Source of the DNA: Desulfitobacterium chlororespirans DSM 11544
GTDB taxonomy: Bacteria; Bacillota; Desulfitobacteriia; Desulfitobacteriales; Desulfitobacteriaceae
DNA: 64,000 bases
Assembly: GCF_900143285.1 (NCBI RefSeq)
Contig: NZ_FRDN01000007.1
Location: 162,371 to 226,370 of the forward strand
Reading direction: 5' to 3'
Under the pieces are notes generated by a model. The model saw only the letters and a list, made by a program, of their open reading frames with translations. It did not search any database and was not told where the DNA came from. The first letter of the stretch is position 1. Every line of letters begins with the position of its first letter. Of this stretch, positions 1 through 8,188 are shown piece after piece. The position numbers and the translations under genes were made by a program.

Positions 1-913
1 ACATAACCCCCAGGAAGATACAGATGAATAGGTGGCTAAACATAATCTCCCTGTTATTTTGTTTGTAAAGGAGCAGTTCTTCTCTGATCGATTTACACGC
101 GATTCCGAGGTTCAATTCCTTTGCTTTGTTTTCAATGAGCATGCTGATATTCTCCTGCTCTTCAGTATTGCTGAGGGTATAAAATAACGAGTTGGACTTT
201 TCCAGTATTGAATTTTCCGAAGACGAAAAAGGGGCAACGAATTTATCGGACAGGCTGACCAGCTTATTGCCGATATAATCATGCTCATTGAACCAACGGC
301 TGTCATTGCCGATAAAACCGATCACTTTATATTGAATTCCGGTATTGCTGTCTGTTATCATCTGATCCAGTTTTATTATTTGAGAATAAGCTTCGCCAAT
401 TAATATCGGAATCGTTTTCTGATCCGGATTGAAGTCACTGTCCTGAAAATTCCTGCCCTGGACTATTTGTAATTTTGCTAACTGATATACCCCTTGATCC
501 ATCTTAATGATCTCGACGGCATGAGGGTATTGCTCCTTAAAGGAGCCTTTGGTTAATTCCTTTCTTTTCGTCAAAAAAGCGTTATCATTCTCAAGTTCTG
601 CAAAAAAGGTATTTGTTAAGTCGTACCCTCCAAAACCTTCAACTCCCGGCAGGTCATTTATATACTCGGCGAGGGTAAGAAAACTTGACCTGAAGTATTC
701 GGCATACGTTACGTTGAATAGCGTTAAATGCATTGTTTTATTAATATCTGCGTTGAGATACCTGTTGATTTGATTTTCTTGATAAGAGTTTGTCTTGATA
801 CCCATAACGGCTGTATGCAACATATAAATAGTAATTGTAAACTGCACGATGAAAAGAATCGTTGTCAGTTTTCTTTTTCCCAAAGACTTTAAGGCAATCT
901 TAATGGATGGCAT
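1..913 (-). CDS. ABC transporter permease, FtsX/MacB type (partial, runs off left edge)
   Basis: I translated the minus strand from an ATG at 913 and found it open for 304 codons to the window edge, so the C-terminus is missing. The start is preceded by a good ribosome site (GGAGGA, complement of 918-923). The protein opens with MPSIKIALKSLGKRK and a hydrophobic segment, then a long soluble region with phrases such as IPILIGEA and YKVIGFIGN, and a second hydrophobic stretch (MFSHLFICIFLGVM) at the edge. This is the plan of MacB-type permeases: helix, extracytoplasmic domain, FtsX domain. It lies 19 bases downstream of a second permease of the same type, so the two probably form a heterodimeric exporter. 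The ATPase is not in the window. Substrate unknown; such pairs often export peptides or sense antibiotics. Confidence 0.75.
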   Translation of the reverse strand, partial: MPSIKIALKSLGKRKLTTILFIVQFTITIYMLHTAVMGIKTNSYQENQINRYLNADINKTMHLTLFNVTYAEYFRSSFLTLAEYINDLPGVEGFGGYDLTNTFFAELENDNAFLTKRKELTKGSFKEQYPHAVEIIKMDQGVYQLAKLQIVQGRNFQDSDFNPDQKTIPILIGEAYSQIIKLDQMITDSNTGIQYKVIGFIGNDSRWFNEHDYIGNKLVSLSDKFVAPFSSSENSILEKSNSLFYTLSNTEEQENISMLIENKAKELNLGIACKSIREELLLYKQNNREIMFSHLFICIFLGVM

Positions 914-932
914 GCTATCCTCCTGCTGGGTT

Positions 933-2069
933 TTACTTTCTCATGATTTCAATAGGTTGAATTTTCATAGCTTTGATGATGGGAATGATGGTAGCTGCAA
1001 GAGACGACGCCATGGTGAAAAGGATAGCCGTTAACCAATTAACGTATGTTACAGCTGACGGATAATCCAGCATGTTACTTAAAATTTGGTTTAATAGCAT
1101 ATGTAAAACCAAGGCGATAATGCAGCCTGTCAATAAAACGAGAAACATTTCCGAGAATAACATCATGGCAACCTGAATGTTCGTATGACCAAAAGCCTTT
1201 CTTACCCCAATTTCATATCTTCGGTCATTGATCCAATAGGATGTGATATTAACTAGATTTATTAAGGCTATTACATAAACCAAGAGAGTAAAAATCACCA
1301 AACTATCCTTCTGTGCAAATAAATCAATGATAATATTTTCGCTGCCTGCGTTTAATTCCTCAGCTGTGATCATGGCGTCTTTATCCACTTGAAGGATTTT
1401 ATCCTTCAAGGTATTAAAATCATCCATGGGCAGTTTTTCATCATTATACAAGATCATATTGCAGCCGCTGCTTTCAATTTCGCTCCTGGTACTCTCAGGG
1501 ACTGACGTAAGGGGCATCAATATTCTGGAATCCCATGTCGTGTATTGATTTTTTACACCGATTAAGCCAATCACTTCATACTCTTCGCCCTCAATATCCA
1601 GGTACTTTATGCCATCTCTCTTATGGGTAAGCCCTAAGAGGTTTTTACCGATTAAAATTACGCTGGCTCCTTGATCTATTTCACTTGTTTTAAAATATCT
1701 TCCATCATAATACGGATAAGTCCATTTGGATTCTTTTTGAAAAAAGATAGCGGTTAAGGGATGTTTGGATTTATCTTCGTTAAAATAAAGGGAGTGGTTC
1801 CCTACCATAACGCCGGAATTTACGGAGATATTTTTAATTATTTCTAAATGATCGTCAAAACTGGACTTTTTACTAAAAGCATATGTCATGGCCAAAGCAT
1901 TTTGCGGCGTGGCATTTTCTTTCATTATGGCGGCTTGTTTTAACCCAAATACAGCACTGGTTCCAATGGATATAAGCAATATTGATACGATAAAGCCTAT
2001 CAATAAAAATATGATGGAAACGGTGTGGGCTATGAACTGCCGTTTTAATAAAGTTATTATTTTATACAA
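933..2069 (-). CDS. ABC transporter permease, FtsX/MacB type
   Basis: The 378-residue protein has an N-terminal membrane helix (about residues 14-42), an extracytoplasmic domain of about 220 residues, and three C-terminal helices typical of an FtsX domain (about 255-275, 300-325 and 345-370). It carries the family phrase YEIGVRKAFGHT, as in MacB/FtsX permeases, where this loop contacts the ATPase, and it ends PIEIMRK, a usual FtsX tail. The partial permease downstream shares the same topology. The membrane placement is clear from the sequence; the transported substrate cannot be told. Confidence 0.8.
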   Translation of the reverse strand: MYKIITLLKRQFIAHTVSIIFLLIGFIVSILLISIGTSAVFGLKQAAIMKENATPQNALAMTYAFSKKSSFDDHLEIIKNISVNSGVMVGNHSLYFNEDKSKHPLTAIFFQKESKWTYPYYDGRYFKTSEIDQGASVILIGKNLLGLTHKRDGIKYLDIEGEEYEVIGLIGVKNQYTTWDSRILMPLTSVPESTRSEIESSGCNMILYNDEKLPMDDFNTLKDKILQVDKDAMITAEELNAGSENIIIDLFAQKDSLVIFTLLVYVIALINLVNITSYWINDRRYEIGVRKAFGHTNIQVAMMLFSEMFLVLLTGCIIALVLHMLLNQILSNMLDYPSAVTYVNWLTAILFTMASSLAATIIPIIKAMKIQPIEIMRK

Positions 2070-2320
2070 ATTAACCTCACAACTTCTTACTTAAAAATAA
2101 GGACAGGATATTGCCCCTCAGGGGTATTGGCGAGCACGGCTTCTGGTTGCCGGATTCAGAACCGAAAAAAGATTACCGTGCCGAATTTTGGAAGGGTACG
2201 ACCCCTAAAGGGAAGATTGAGCGGATGGGGGATCTTCCCTCGAACACTGCAATTGTATTTAGATTTAGACAAATACTGGTGAATCTCCTGCACAATGGTA
2301 AAAATAAACCGCCCCTGTAG

Positions 2321-3687
2321 TTATGTAAAGGTAGACAGCAGAGATTAAGTTATCGCCTGCCATCTGCCTTTAACATGAGGAAGCCTAGTCACCCTAAATG
2401 GATCGACCCGGTCTCCCTGTCTAAAATCGTTTTCATACAGCATCTGTATGGGATTCGAAGCATGCGCCAGACCATTAAAGACATTGAAGTGACCATGGCC
2501 TACCGTTGATTTATCGGGTATGACCTTGGGGAAAGCATCCCCCACTTCTCCACCTTTGGCAAGAATTACAGCCGGCGGTTTCAAGGAACTGATGTCTTCC
2601 AACGCATCTTTGAACAGATTCTTCAGGAAGCCATTCGGTGTGGCTTTGTGGATGCCCAGGCTCTGTTTATCGATGCAACTCATATCAAAGCCAGTGCCAA
2701 CCGGAGCAAAGCTACTCAAGTGATGGTGGAAAAGCAGGCCACAATTGGAAGAAGAAATCGAACGGGACCGTACAGAGCATGGGAAAAAGCCTCTGAAAAA
2801 GAAGGGCTCGGATGATGACTCGAATCCCCCGACCCCAGAGACCAAAACGGTTTTACAAAGCCAAGTGGATCCAGAAAGCGGGCTGTTTCATAAAGCAGAG
2901 CACAAGAAATGTTTCGCGTATGTGGCCAATACAGCCTGCGATCAGCATAACTTTGTCGTGGACTTCGTGGTGGGAGCTGGAAATCTCCATGACAGCGTCC
3001 TGTTTGACGACCTGTACAAAAAGCTCTTGTTGAAAGTTCCTGAGGTCGAAGTGATTGCGATGGATTCGGCTTATAAAACACCGTGGATCATGAAACAAAT
3101 CATTGACAGTGAACGAATCCCGGCGGTACCGTACAAGCGCCCCATGACCAAGAAAGGGTTTTTCAAAAAAAGGGACTATGTCTATGATGACTATTACGAC
3201 TGCATCCTCTGTCCGGAGAACCAGCTTTTGAAGTATAGCACAACCAACCGAGAAGGATATAGAGAGTACAAAAGTAATCCGGAAGTATGTTGGAGTTGTG
3301 CAAAGTGCAATGAGTGTACAGCAAGTCAGGGGTGCCAAAAAGTCGTCACCCGGCATGTGTGGGAAGAGTATATAGAAAAAGCGGAAGATTACCGACATAC
3401 CCCGGAATACCGGGCCATATATGCACAAAGAAAAGAAACCATCGAGCGAGTGTTTTGCCGATGCCAAAGAAAAGCATGGAATGCGATACACCCAGTTGCG
3501 TGGACTGGAAAGAGTTAAGATGCAGGTCACGCTTATCTTTGCGTGTATGAATTTAAAAAAGTTGGCCACCTGGAAACGAAGGAAGAGGATGCTTCCCCGG
3601 ATTTCGTTATCTCTTGAAGGGTGGACTCAGCTTTTGTATCAATTCAGGTTCATTCTAAGACAAAAAGAGGCATTACGCTTTGCGTAA
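2321..3687 (+). pseudogene. IS1182-like transposase, two +1 frameshifts, 5' truncated
   Basis: Three overlapping frames together give one transposase. The first (open from 2321, ATG at 2375) holds the DUF772-like N-terminal part with IDPVSLSKIVFIQHLYGIRS and HFSTFGKNY. The second, from about 2742, continues with the DDE core: EHKKCFAYVAN, the acidic VIAMDSAYKTP, and a Cys-rich insertion (CILCPEN, CWSCAKCNEC). The third, from about 3450, ends the protein with FADAKEKHGMRYTQLRGLE. The first shift is near 2741 and the second lies in a TTTT run near 3450-3454 where three T would keep the frame. The usual N-terminal lead of about 50 residues is missing because a stop lies at 2318-2320. The enzyme should be inactive unless frameshifting restores it. 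Confidence 0.75.
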
Positions 3688-3703
3688 GCCTCTTTTTGTC
3701 TAC
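2331..3703 (+). mobile_element. IS1182-family-like insertion sequence, decayed
   Basis: The element encloses one broken transposase reading frame on the plus strand. The outermost bases form a short inverted repeat: GTAGACA at 2331-2337 and TGTCTAC at 3697-3703. A palindrome, AGAGGCATTACGCTTTGCGT and the bases after it (about 3666-3694), lies just inside the right end. Directly outside the right end begins the second copy of the anti-sigma terminator and gene 3' end. No obvious target-site duplication was found, and the ends are assigned from the short inverted repeat only, so they may be off by some bases. Confidence 0.6.
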
Positions 3704-3777
3704 AGTCTGAGCTTCTCCACCGAGAAGCCTCCAAACAATTATTTTATTACCTCTTTTCCGCAGGATGTATTGCCCAT

Positions 3778-4080
3778 TCAACTTGCGGATTCTGCGATTT
3801 TTATGAGCTCTGCCAACGGCAGCTATCCCCTTAGTTTTAATAAAAGCCCCCGTTGATACCACGATAAAACATTCATATCATTCTTCTCTTGTAAAAGGGT
3901 TGCCGATGCTCCATTTATAGTAATGGCTTGAGAAACCGAATCATCCGTGTCGGACAACGTCCCCTGGGAAACTGATGAAGTCATATTTTGCTGAGTGAAT
4001 ACGATCAACTGCTCCTGAAGACTGTAATTAATAGTGATCCGGTTAACATCGGCACTAAGGTTAGTCAGGATAATGTTCTT
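3778..4080 (-). pseudogene. Truncated second copy of the anti-sigma factor 3' end
   Basis: This stretch is nearly identical to the last 100 or so codons of the anti-sigma gene at 6184-6930, starting from the shared phrase LTNLSADVNRITINY. Homology ends near 4078, where the sequence changes abruptly, so there is no N-terminal membrane region. One base change turns CAG into TAG after the LKLRG phrase, removing the last 13 residues. No ribosome site precedes the remnant. It adjoins the right end of the decayed insertion sequence, and homology continues through the terminator hairpin (3712-3728), which suggests segmental duplication followed by decay. Confidence 0.75.
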
Positions 4081-4157
4081 ATTCTTTGTGTTCAAAGGTA
4101 AATGTGTCGATAAGAGAGAGGCAGACTCCAGGGAAGCTCCCGAGCAAGAATTTAAGA

Positions 4158-4289
4158 CTACCGTAATGAAGTCACACCCATGTAGAGCGAATCCAAACCA
4201 GCTTGAATAGCATTTGCAATCAATATGCCAGCAATCACAATGGATATAGCGATTATTATTCCAGCTAGTAAAGTCTGATAATTTTTCAT
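4158..4289 (-). CDS. Small hydrophobic protein of 43 residues
   Basis: A short ORF reads MKNYQTLLAGIIIAISIVIA and then GILIANAIQAGLDSL, a single membrane helix at about residues 7-27 with a short polar tail. AGGAA lies only a couple of bases before the ATG, so the ribosome site is poorly spaced. It follows the 300-residue secreted protein by about 40 bases on the same strand and could be co-transcribed. No family was recognised. Coding is supported only by the clean membrane-helix pattern and position. Confidence 0.35.
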   Translation of the reverse strand: MKNYQTLLAGIIIAISIVIAGILIANAIQAGLDSLYMGVTSLR

Positions 4290-4330
4290 TTCCTGTTAAG
4301 ACCTTTCGCTTTAATATAATTTAATTCAGT

Positions 4331-5233
4331 TTAAGGATATACACCAAAGATTTTATCATTACTATATGCGGGGAAAGAATTGCTAGAAGAGCTTAATACA
4401 GCTTTAATTCCAGCTGTATTCCCACTAACACCAAATTCGACACTGGTGAGGGAAGTGCTTGCCCATGTATGAATGTAATAACCTGTTGCTAATCCGCTGT
4501 AAGTTCCGAACCATGAATCGTAAGTACTAGATCCATACCACTGATATCCTACATACCCAAGAGTTCCGTCATTATTGTATCTGGTATAATCCTGTAACCT
4601 GAATCCAAATCCCTTACTGCCATCTCCGTCAGAACGATTGGACGTAGCCACACTTACGGAAGAATCTTTATTTGCAATATATCCCCAAGAACGAACAACC
4701 GAAGATTGATATGGTTTTGTTGTATTAGTATATCCGACACCAAAGCCATCATATCCGCCAATATTACCTAGAAGAATTGCTTCATCCCAGTTATCATTTC
4801 TCCAATTACCACCACAGGTTACAGTCCAGGTATTTTCCCATGATTCGTAAAAAACAGAAGGTGTTGTTAAATACACATCATTAGTCGCACTATATGGAAC
4901 TATCGTTGTGGAGGGGGATAGATCGGGAGCATATTCATATACACCGAATTTTTCTAGCGTCTGATTAATTTTCTCTTTTTCTTGTCCTGTTGCAAAAGTG
5001 GATTGCCTCATTAACTCTTCGATTTCTTCAACGGAGCCTTTCTTCACCGAGCCATTTTGTAGGTCTGTAGCAAATTTAGCATCCATTTGTTTAGCAAAAG
5101 TATTTTTACTATCTGCATCCATATATACTGATGTTGAATCCAAAACTGGTGCGGATGTTTCTGCTGCGGAAACTGGAATTACCATTACGGACAATAGCAT
5201 TAAGGAAAGAAATAATGATAATAATTTTTTCAT
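4331..5233 (-). CDS. Secreted protein of unknown function
   Basis: The 300-residue product begins with a clear signal peptide (MKKLLSLFLSLMLLSVMVIP, cleavage probably after VSAA near residue 24). An N-terminal acidic part of about 90 residues follows, including an E-rich helix (VEEIEELMRQSTF). The C-terminal 180 residues are rich in Gly, Ser, Tyr and Trp (CGGNWRNDNWDEAILLGN, YQWYGSSTYDSWFGTY), suggesting an extracellular beta fold. A strong AGGAGG site lies before the ATG. It sits between two copies of an anti-sigma gene segment and next to another small secreted protein, so it may be a target of the adjacent ECF sigma factor. I do not recognise the family. Confidence 0.8.
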   Translation of the reverse strand: MKKLLSLFLSLMLLSVMVIPVSAAETSAPVLDSTSVYMDADSKNTFAKQMDAKFATDLQNGSVKKGSVEEIEELMRQSTFATGQEKEKINQTLEKFGVYEYAPDLSPSTTIVPYSATNDVYLTTPSVFYESWENTWTVTCGGNWRNDNWDEAILLGNIGGYDGFGVGYTNTTKPYQSSVVRSWGYIANKDSSVSVATSNRSDGDGSKGFGFRLQDYTRYNNDGTLGYVGYQWYGSSTYDSWFGTYSGLATGYYIHTWASTSLTSVEFGVSGNTAGIKAVLSSSSNSFPAYSNDKIFGVYP

Positions 5234-5586
5234 TTTCTTACCTCCTAAGTTTAATAATTATTGATTACTCTCGAATCCACCAACTTCACAATAATATTTA
5301 GCACATTGGAACAGCGCCTTTGACCTCTTCGGTGTCAAACTCAGCTTGAGTCTGAATCCATAACTCTTTTGCCATTGTGGCCTCCCGCGATATCACCCCC
5401 ATCATTTAGGAATACTTCGCCTGGACCAATTGAAAAAAATTCTTAATTTCACCCCCAAATTTAATCTTTTTTAGAAGATGCCATTAGATCACCTGTGATC
5501 CGACGGCTTTCTATATTGAATGGCAAAAGCCATCCGAATAGCCAAAAGGATAATAATTACTTGACATATACCGCAACCGCTATCCT
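5234..5586. other. Intergenic stretch between two secreted-protein genes
   Basis: The stretch is AT-rich. The only possible gene seen is a 25-codon minus-strand ORF at 5298-5375 (MAKELWIQTQAEFDTEEVKG) with GGGAGG upstream; it may be a tiny peptide or the N-terminal remnant of a lost gene. No clear terminator or RNA was found. Confidence 0.4.
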
Positions 5587-6015
5587 CTACTGAACATAAA
5601 CGGCTTCAGTATAAGAGAACCCTGTTTCATAAGTTGACCCGTTATAGGCAGTATGTTCTGCCAACACTCGGTAATAATACCCTTGTGATACACTGAGTTT
5701 TTGCCCTCCCGACTTATATGACGCGTTATTGGCCGTGTAGCTATAGGACTGGAGCGTATACCAATTTCCATTGGACAAATACTGAAGGTTCAAGGTTAAA
5801 CCAACTTCAGTGACCGGAGAATACGTTGAAGTATCCCCGGAAATGCTGATATTTCCGTTCCCGTTGTTCGACAGCTGGCATCCCCCGTCTGCAATCAGTT
5901 GATAGGCATAGGGCTGTACCATCTCACTGCTCGTAACCTGGTTCGTTGCTCCCAAAGCGGTTAAGGGAGTTAAGAGAAGCAGCAGGGATAAGAACACGAT
6001 TGACCATTTTCTCAT
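5587..6015 (-). CDS. Small secreted protein, unknown function
   Basis: The 142-residue protein has a typical signal peptide (MRKWSIVFLSLLLLLTPLTA, cleavage near LGA at residue 23) and a mature domain of about 115 residues rich in Ser, Asn, Tyr and Gly. The pattern of alternating hydrophobics (GLTLNLQYLSNGNWYTLQS, GYYYRVLAEHTAYNGS) is that of a small beta-sandwich. It recalls the short secreted proteins of the DUF6147 type, but that match is only from memory and weak. An AAGGAGGA site precedes the ATG. It lies downstream of the sigma/anti-sigma pair behind a terminator, so it has its own transcript. Confidence 0.75.
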   Translation of the reverse strand: MRKWSIVFLSLLLLLTPLTALGATNQVTSSEMVQPYAYQLIADGGCQLSNNGNGNISISGDTSTYSPVTEVGLTLNLQYLSNGNWYTLQSYSYTANNASYKSGGQKLSVSQGYYYRVLAEHTAYNGSTYETGFSYTEAVYVQ

Positions 6016-6103
6016 GAATCATCCTCCTTAAAATGTCTCTCATAAGTTAGACAATTGAAAACAAGCTTTGGTTACAAAAAAATTAAAAAAAATTAAACTT
6101 TTT

Positions 6104-6133
6104 TTGAAAAGAAAAAGCTTCTCACCGAGAAGC
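6104..6133 (-). terminator. Terminator of the sigma/anti-sigma operon
   Basis: On the minus strand the hairpin GCTTCTC-GGT-GAGAAGC is followed by TTTTTC and further T-rich sequence, about 50 bases after the anti-sigma stop. A slightly mutated copy is found at 3712-3728 beside the insertion sequence. Confidence 0.7.
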
Positions 6134-6183
6134 CTCCAAAACAATTATTTTATCACCTCTTTTCCGCAGGATGCATTGCCCAT

Positions 6184-6930
6184 TCAACTTGCGGATTCTG
6201 CGATTTTTATGAGCTCTGCCAACGGCAGCTGTCCCCTTAGTTTTAATAAAAGCCCCCGTTGATACCACGATAAAACATTCATATCATTCTTCTCTTGTAA
6301 AAGGGTTGCCGATGCTCCATTTATAGTAATGGCTTGAGAAACCGAATCATCCGTGTCGGACAACGTCCCCTGGGAAACTGATGAAGTCATATTTTGCTGA
6401 GTGAATACGATTAATTGCTCCTGAAGGCTGTAATTAATAGTGATCCGGTTAACATCGGCACTAAGGTTAGTCAAAATAATTTTCTCAATCTTGGCACCCG
6501 GCGGTAAATACTTAGGTTCAACAATAAGAAAATTAACCTTCTTTTGAGCCTCTTCTAATGTAGTCTCTTGTTCCACAAGTTCACCGAGATTGTTAACCTC
6601 AGGAGGTTTCATACCGGAGGAATCATTATTGATCGTCTCTGTTTTATTTTGAGTAGTCTCACCCACCATATGCGTTAACATTTGTAAAAAACGTTCACCC
6701 AAAGCATAGACTTGATTCGGCTTAAATAACGCCAGGGAACCCAGTAATAGAACAACGACCGCCGCAGTAGCAGCAAGGGAGTTTCGAATACGGCGGCTTC
6801 TTTGCTCTTTTAAAACAAGACGTTTAAACTCAAGCCATTCCTCATCGACTGAAGGGGCTGGTATTTGCTCCAATTCCCAAGTTATCCGTTCCTTGATTAA
6901 CTTATCAAGCTCTTCATCACTTAATTTCAT
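6184..6930 (-). CDS. Membrane-bound anti-sigma factor with DUF4367-like C-terminal domain
   Basis: I place the start at the ATG at 6930 (MKLSDEELDKLIKERI) because GGGGGAAG lies before it; a longer reading to 6972 adds 14 unlikely residues. The protein has an N-terminal cytoplasmic helical region, a single membrane helix (SLAATAAVVVLLLGSLALF, about residues 51-70) and an outer domain whose end (ILTNLSADVNRITINYSL to the C-terminus) resembles DUF4367. This is the normal build of anti-sigma factors of the sigW/sigV type. It overlaps the sigma gene by 14 bases, which implies translational coupling. It should hold the neighbouring ECF factor at the membrane until an envelope signal arrives. The signal is unknown. 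Confidence 0.8.
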   Translation of the reverse strand: MKLSDEELDKLIKERITWELEQIPAPSVDEEWLEFKRLVLKEQRSRRIRNSLAATAAVVVLLLGSLALFKPNQVYALGERFLQMLTHMVGETTQNKTETINNDSSGMKPPEVNNLGELVEQETTLEEAQKKVNFLIVEPKYLPPGAKIEKIILTNLSADVNRITINYSLQEQLIVFTQQNMTSSVSQGTLSDTDDSVSQAITINGASATLLQEKNDMNVLSWYQRGLLLKLRGQLPLAELIKIAESAS

Positions 6931-7486
6931 TGAACTTCCCCCCATAACCCAGGTCCTCCGCGGCTTCCTCAAGAACCACCGCTTCTCTGAAGTGGGCCCT
7001 TGCTCTATGCAAACGGATTTTTACATTCGCTCCTGTTAGATTTAAAATAGTGGCTATCTCTTCTACCGTCAAGTCCAAGTAATACCTTAAAACCAAAATT
7101 TCCGCATCATCAGCCGGCAGAACATTGAAGATACGTTTCACTTGATCTTTTATGACGAAGGCATATTCAAAAGAATCGGCGGTTCGGCTGGCTTTCATGT
7201 CGTCCGTTATTTCAGCTAGGGGAACAAGATTGAAGCGATTGGCTGATTTGAGCAGATTTTTGGCTTCATTGACTACTATTGTGGCAGCCCAGGCGGAGAA
7301 TTTTCCTTTGTCCTTAAGTTGATCTCTTTTTCGATACATTTTTAAAAAAGCCTGTTGAACCGCATCACGACTCAGTTCTCTATCTTTCGTTATGGAAAAG
7401 GCCAGAGCACAAAGCTTCGTATGCTGCTGCCTATACAAAATTTCGAATAAATCAAACTCTGTATTCCGGTTCCTCCAAAACCCCAT
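6917..7486 (-). CDS. ECF-type RNA polymerase sigma factor
   Basis: The 189-residue protein has sigma region 2 (LYRQQHTKLCALAFSITKDR and AVQQAFLKMYRK, with the core-binding and -10 helices) and region 4 (LPADDAEILVLRYYLDLTVE then EIATILNLTGANVKIRLHRA, the helix-turn-helix for the -35). It has no region 1 or 3, as in the ECF group. The gene starts behind a GGAGGCG site and overlaps the anti-sigma gene downstream. Likely role: to direct transcription of envelope or secreted-protein genes on release from the anti-sigma. The adjacent secreted-protein genes are candidate targets, by position only. Confidence 0.9.
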   Translation of the reverse strand: MGFWRNRNTEFDLFEILYRQQHTKLCALAFSITKDRELSRDAVQQAFLKMYRKRDQLKDKGKFSAWAATIVVNEAKNLLKSANRFNLVPLAEITDDMKASRTADSFEYAFVIKDQVKRIFNVLPADDAEILVLRYYLDLTVEEIATILNLTGANVKIRLHRARAHFREAVVLEEAAEDLGYGGKFNEIK

Positions 7487-7585
7487 TTATCAACGCCTCC
7501 TCTCTCTCGCAAAAAACAGAAACTTTTGGGTTATCTTACAGATTATGATAACAAAAGCTTTGTCTTTTGACTAGGCTAAAAACTC

Positions 7586-7622
7586 AAAGGATGCCTCCCT
7601 TTAAAAGAGAAGCATCCTTTTC
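7586..7622. terminator. Second copy of the smc terminator
   Basis: The hairpin AAGGATGC-...-GCATCCTT is an almost exact copy of the one at 9671-9706 behind smc. It belongs to the duplicated smc 3' segment that starts near 7575. Confidence 0.6.
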
Positions 7623-7703
7623 AACTTAACTCTATTCCTTGATATCTCCAACTAAAGACAATCATCAGGCCTATCTAAACCCATCCAACCTCACGCAATC
7701 CTC

Positions 7704-8176
7704 TCAAGCTGTCCGGGTATCCTTGCCCTGGCCTTCCAACTGAACAGAGAGCAGCTTAAATACACCCACTCCTCCATGGTGATACCATAGAGGACATCGG
7801 CTGCTTCCATGGTTCCTTTGCGGTGAGAGAGACCAGGAACTGGGTGGAGTCCGACAAGCCGTGGATGTATTGGGCAAAGCGGCTGATATTGACATCATCC
7901 AGGGAAGCCTCGATTTCATCAAGGACACAGAAATAGCTAGGCTTCACCTTCAGCAGGGCAAAGAGCAGACCGATAGCGGTCAAGGCCCGTTCTCCTCCGG
8001 AGAGGAGGGACAGCAGCTCAATCCGCAGTTTAATCTCCTGCACCCTGGCCGCCAGCTCGGCACAGCTTCTTTCACTTTGATAAGTTTGAGCCTCATCCCA
8101 GGTCATGTCGAATTCTTCCAGCAAACGCTTGGAGCCGGTTTCCCATTCGGCATCCCATTGGCCCCTATTTAAGCGG
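7704..8176 (-). pseudogene. Deleted second copy of the smc 3' end
   Basis: The segment repeats the end of smc (9789-10566) at high identity, including WETGS-RLLEEFDMTWDEAQ and the ABC signature SLLSGGERALTAIGLLFALL. A block of 309 bases (103 codons, in frame) is missing: ELL joins directly to SLLSGGER. In intact smc the missing block is bounded by the 8-base repeat CAGCAGCT (10098-10105 and 10407-10414), and the copy has a single CAGCAGCT at 8011-8018. A one-base loss near 7826-7833 then shifts the frame after TQFLVS. No Walker A or coiled-coil start is present, so the copy cannot make a working protein. Confidence 0.85.
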
Positions 8177-8188
8177 CTCAAAGTTTAA

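Noticed and set aside
2111-2320. 69-codon plus-strand ORF between the second permease and the insertion sequence
   Set aside because: Starts at a TTG with no ribosome site and shows no recognisable pattern; left as uncertain intergenic sequence.
2853-3569. 238-codon minus-strand ORF
   Set aside because: It lies antisense to the transposase, whose frames give a recognisable protein; it is a shadow.
5298-5375. 25-codon minus-strand ORF with GGGAGG upstream
   Set aside because: Too short and without a known pattern to list as a gene; noted in the intergenic entry.
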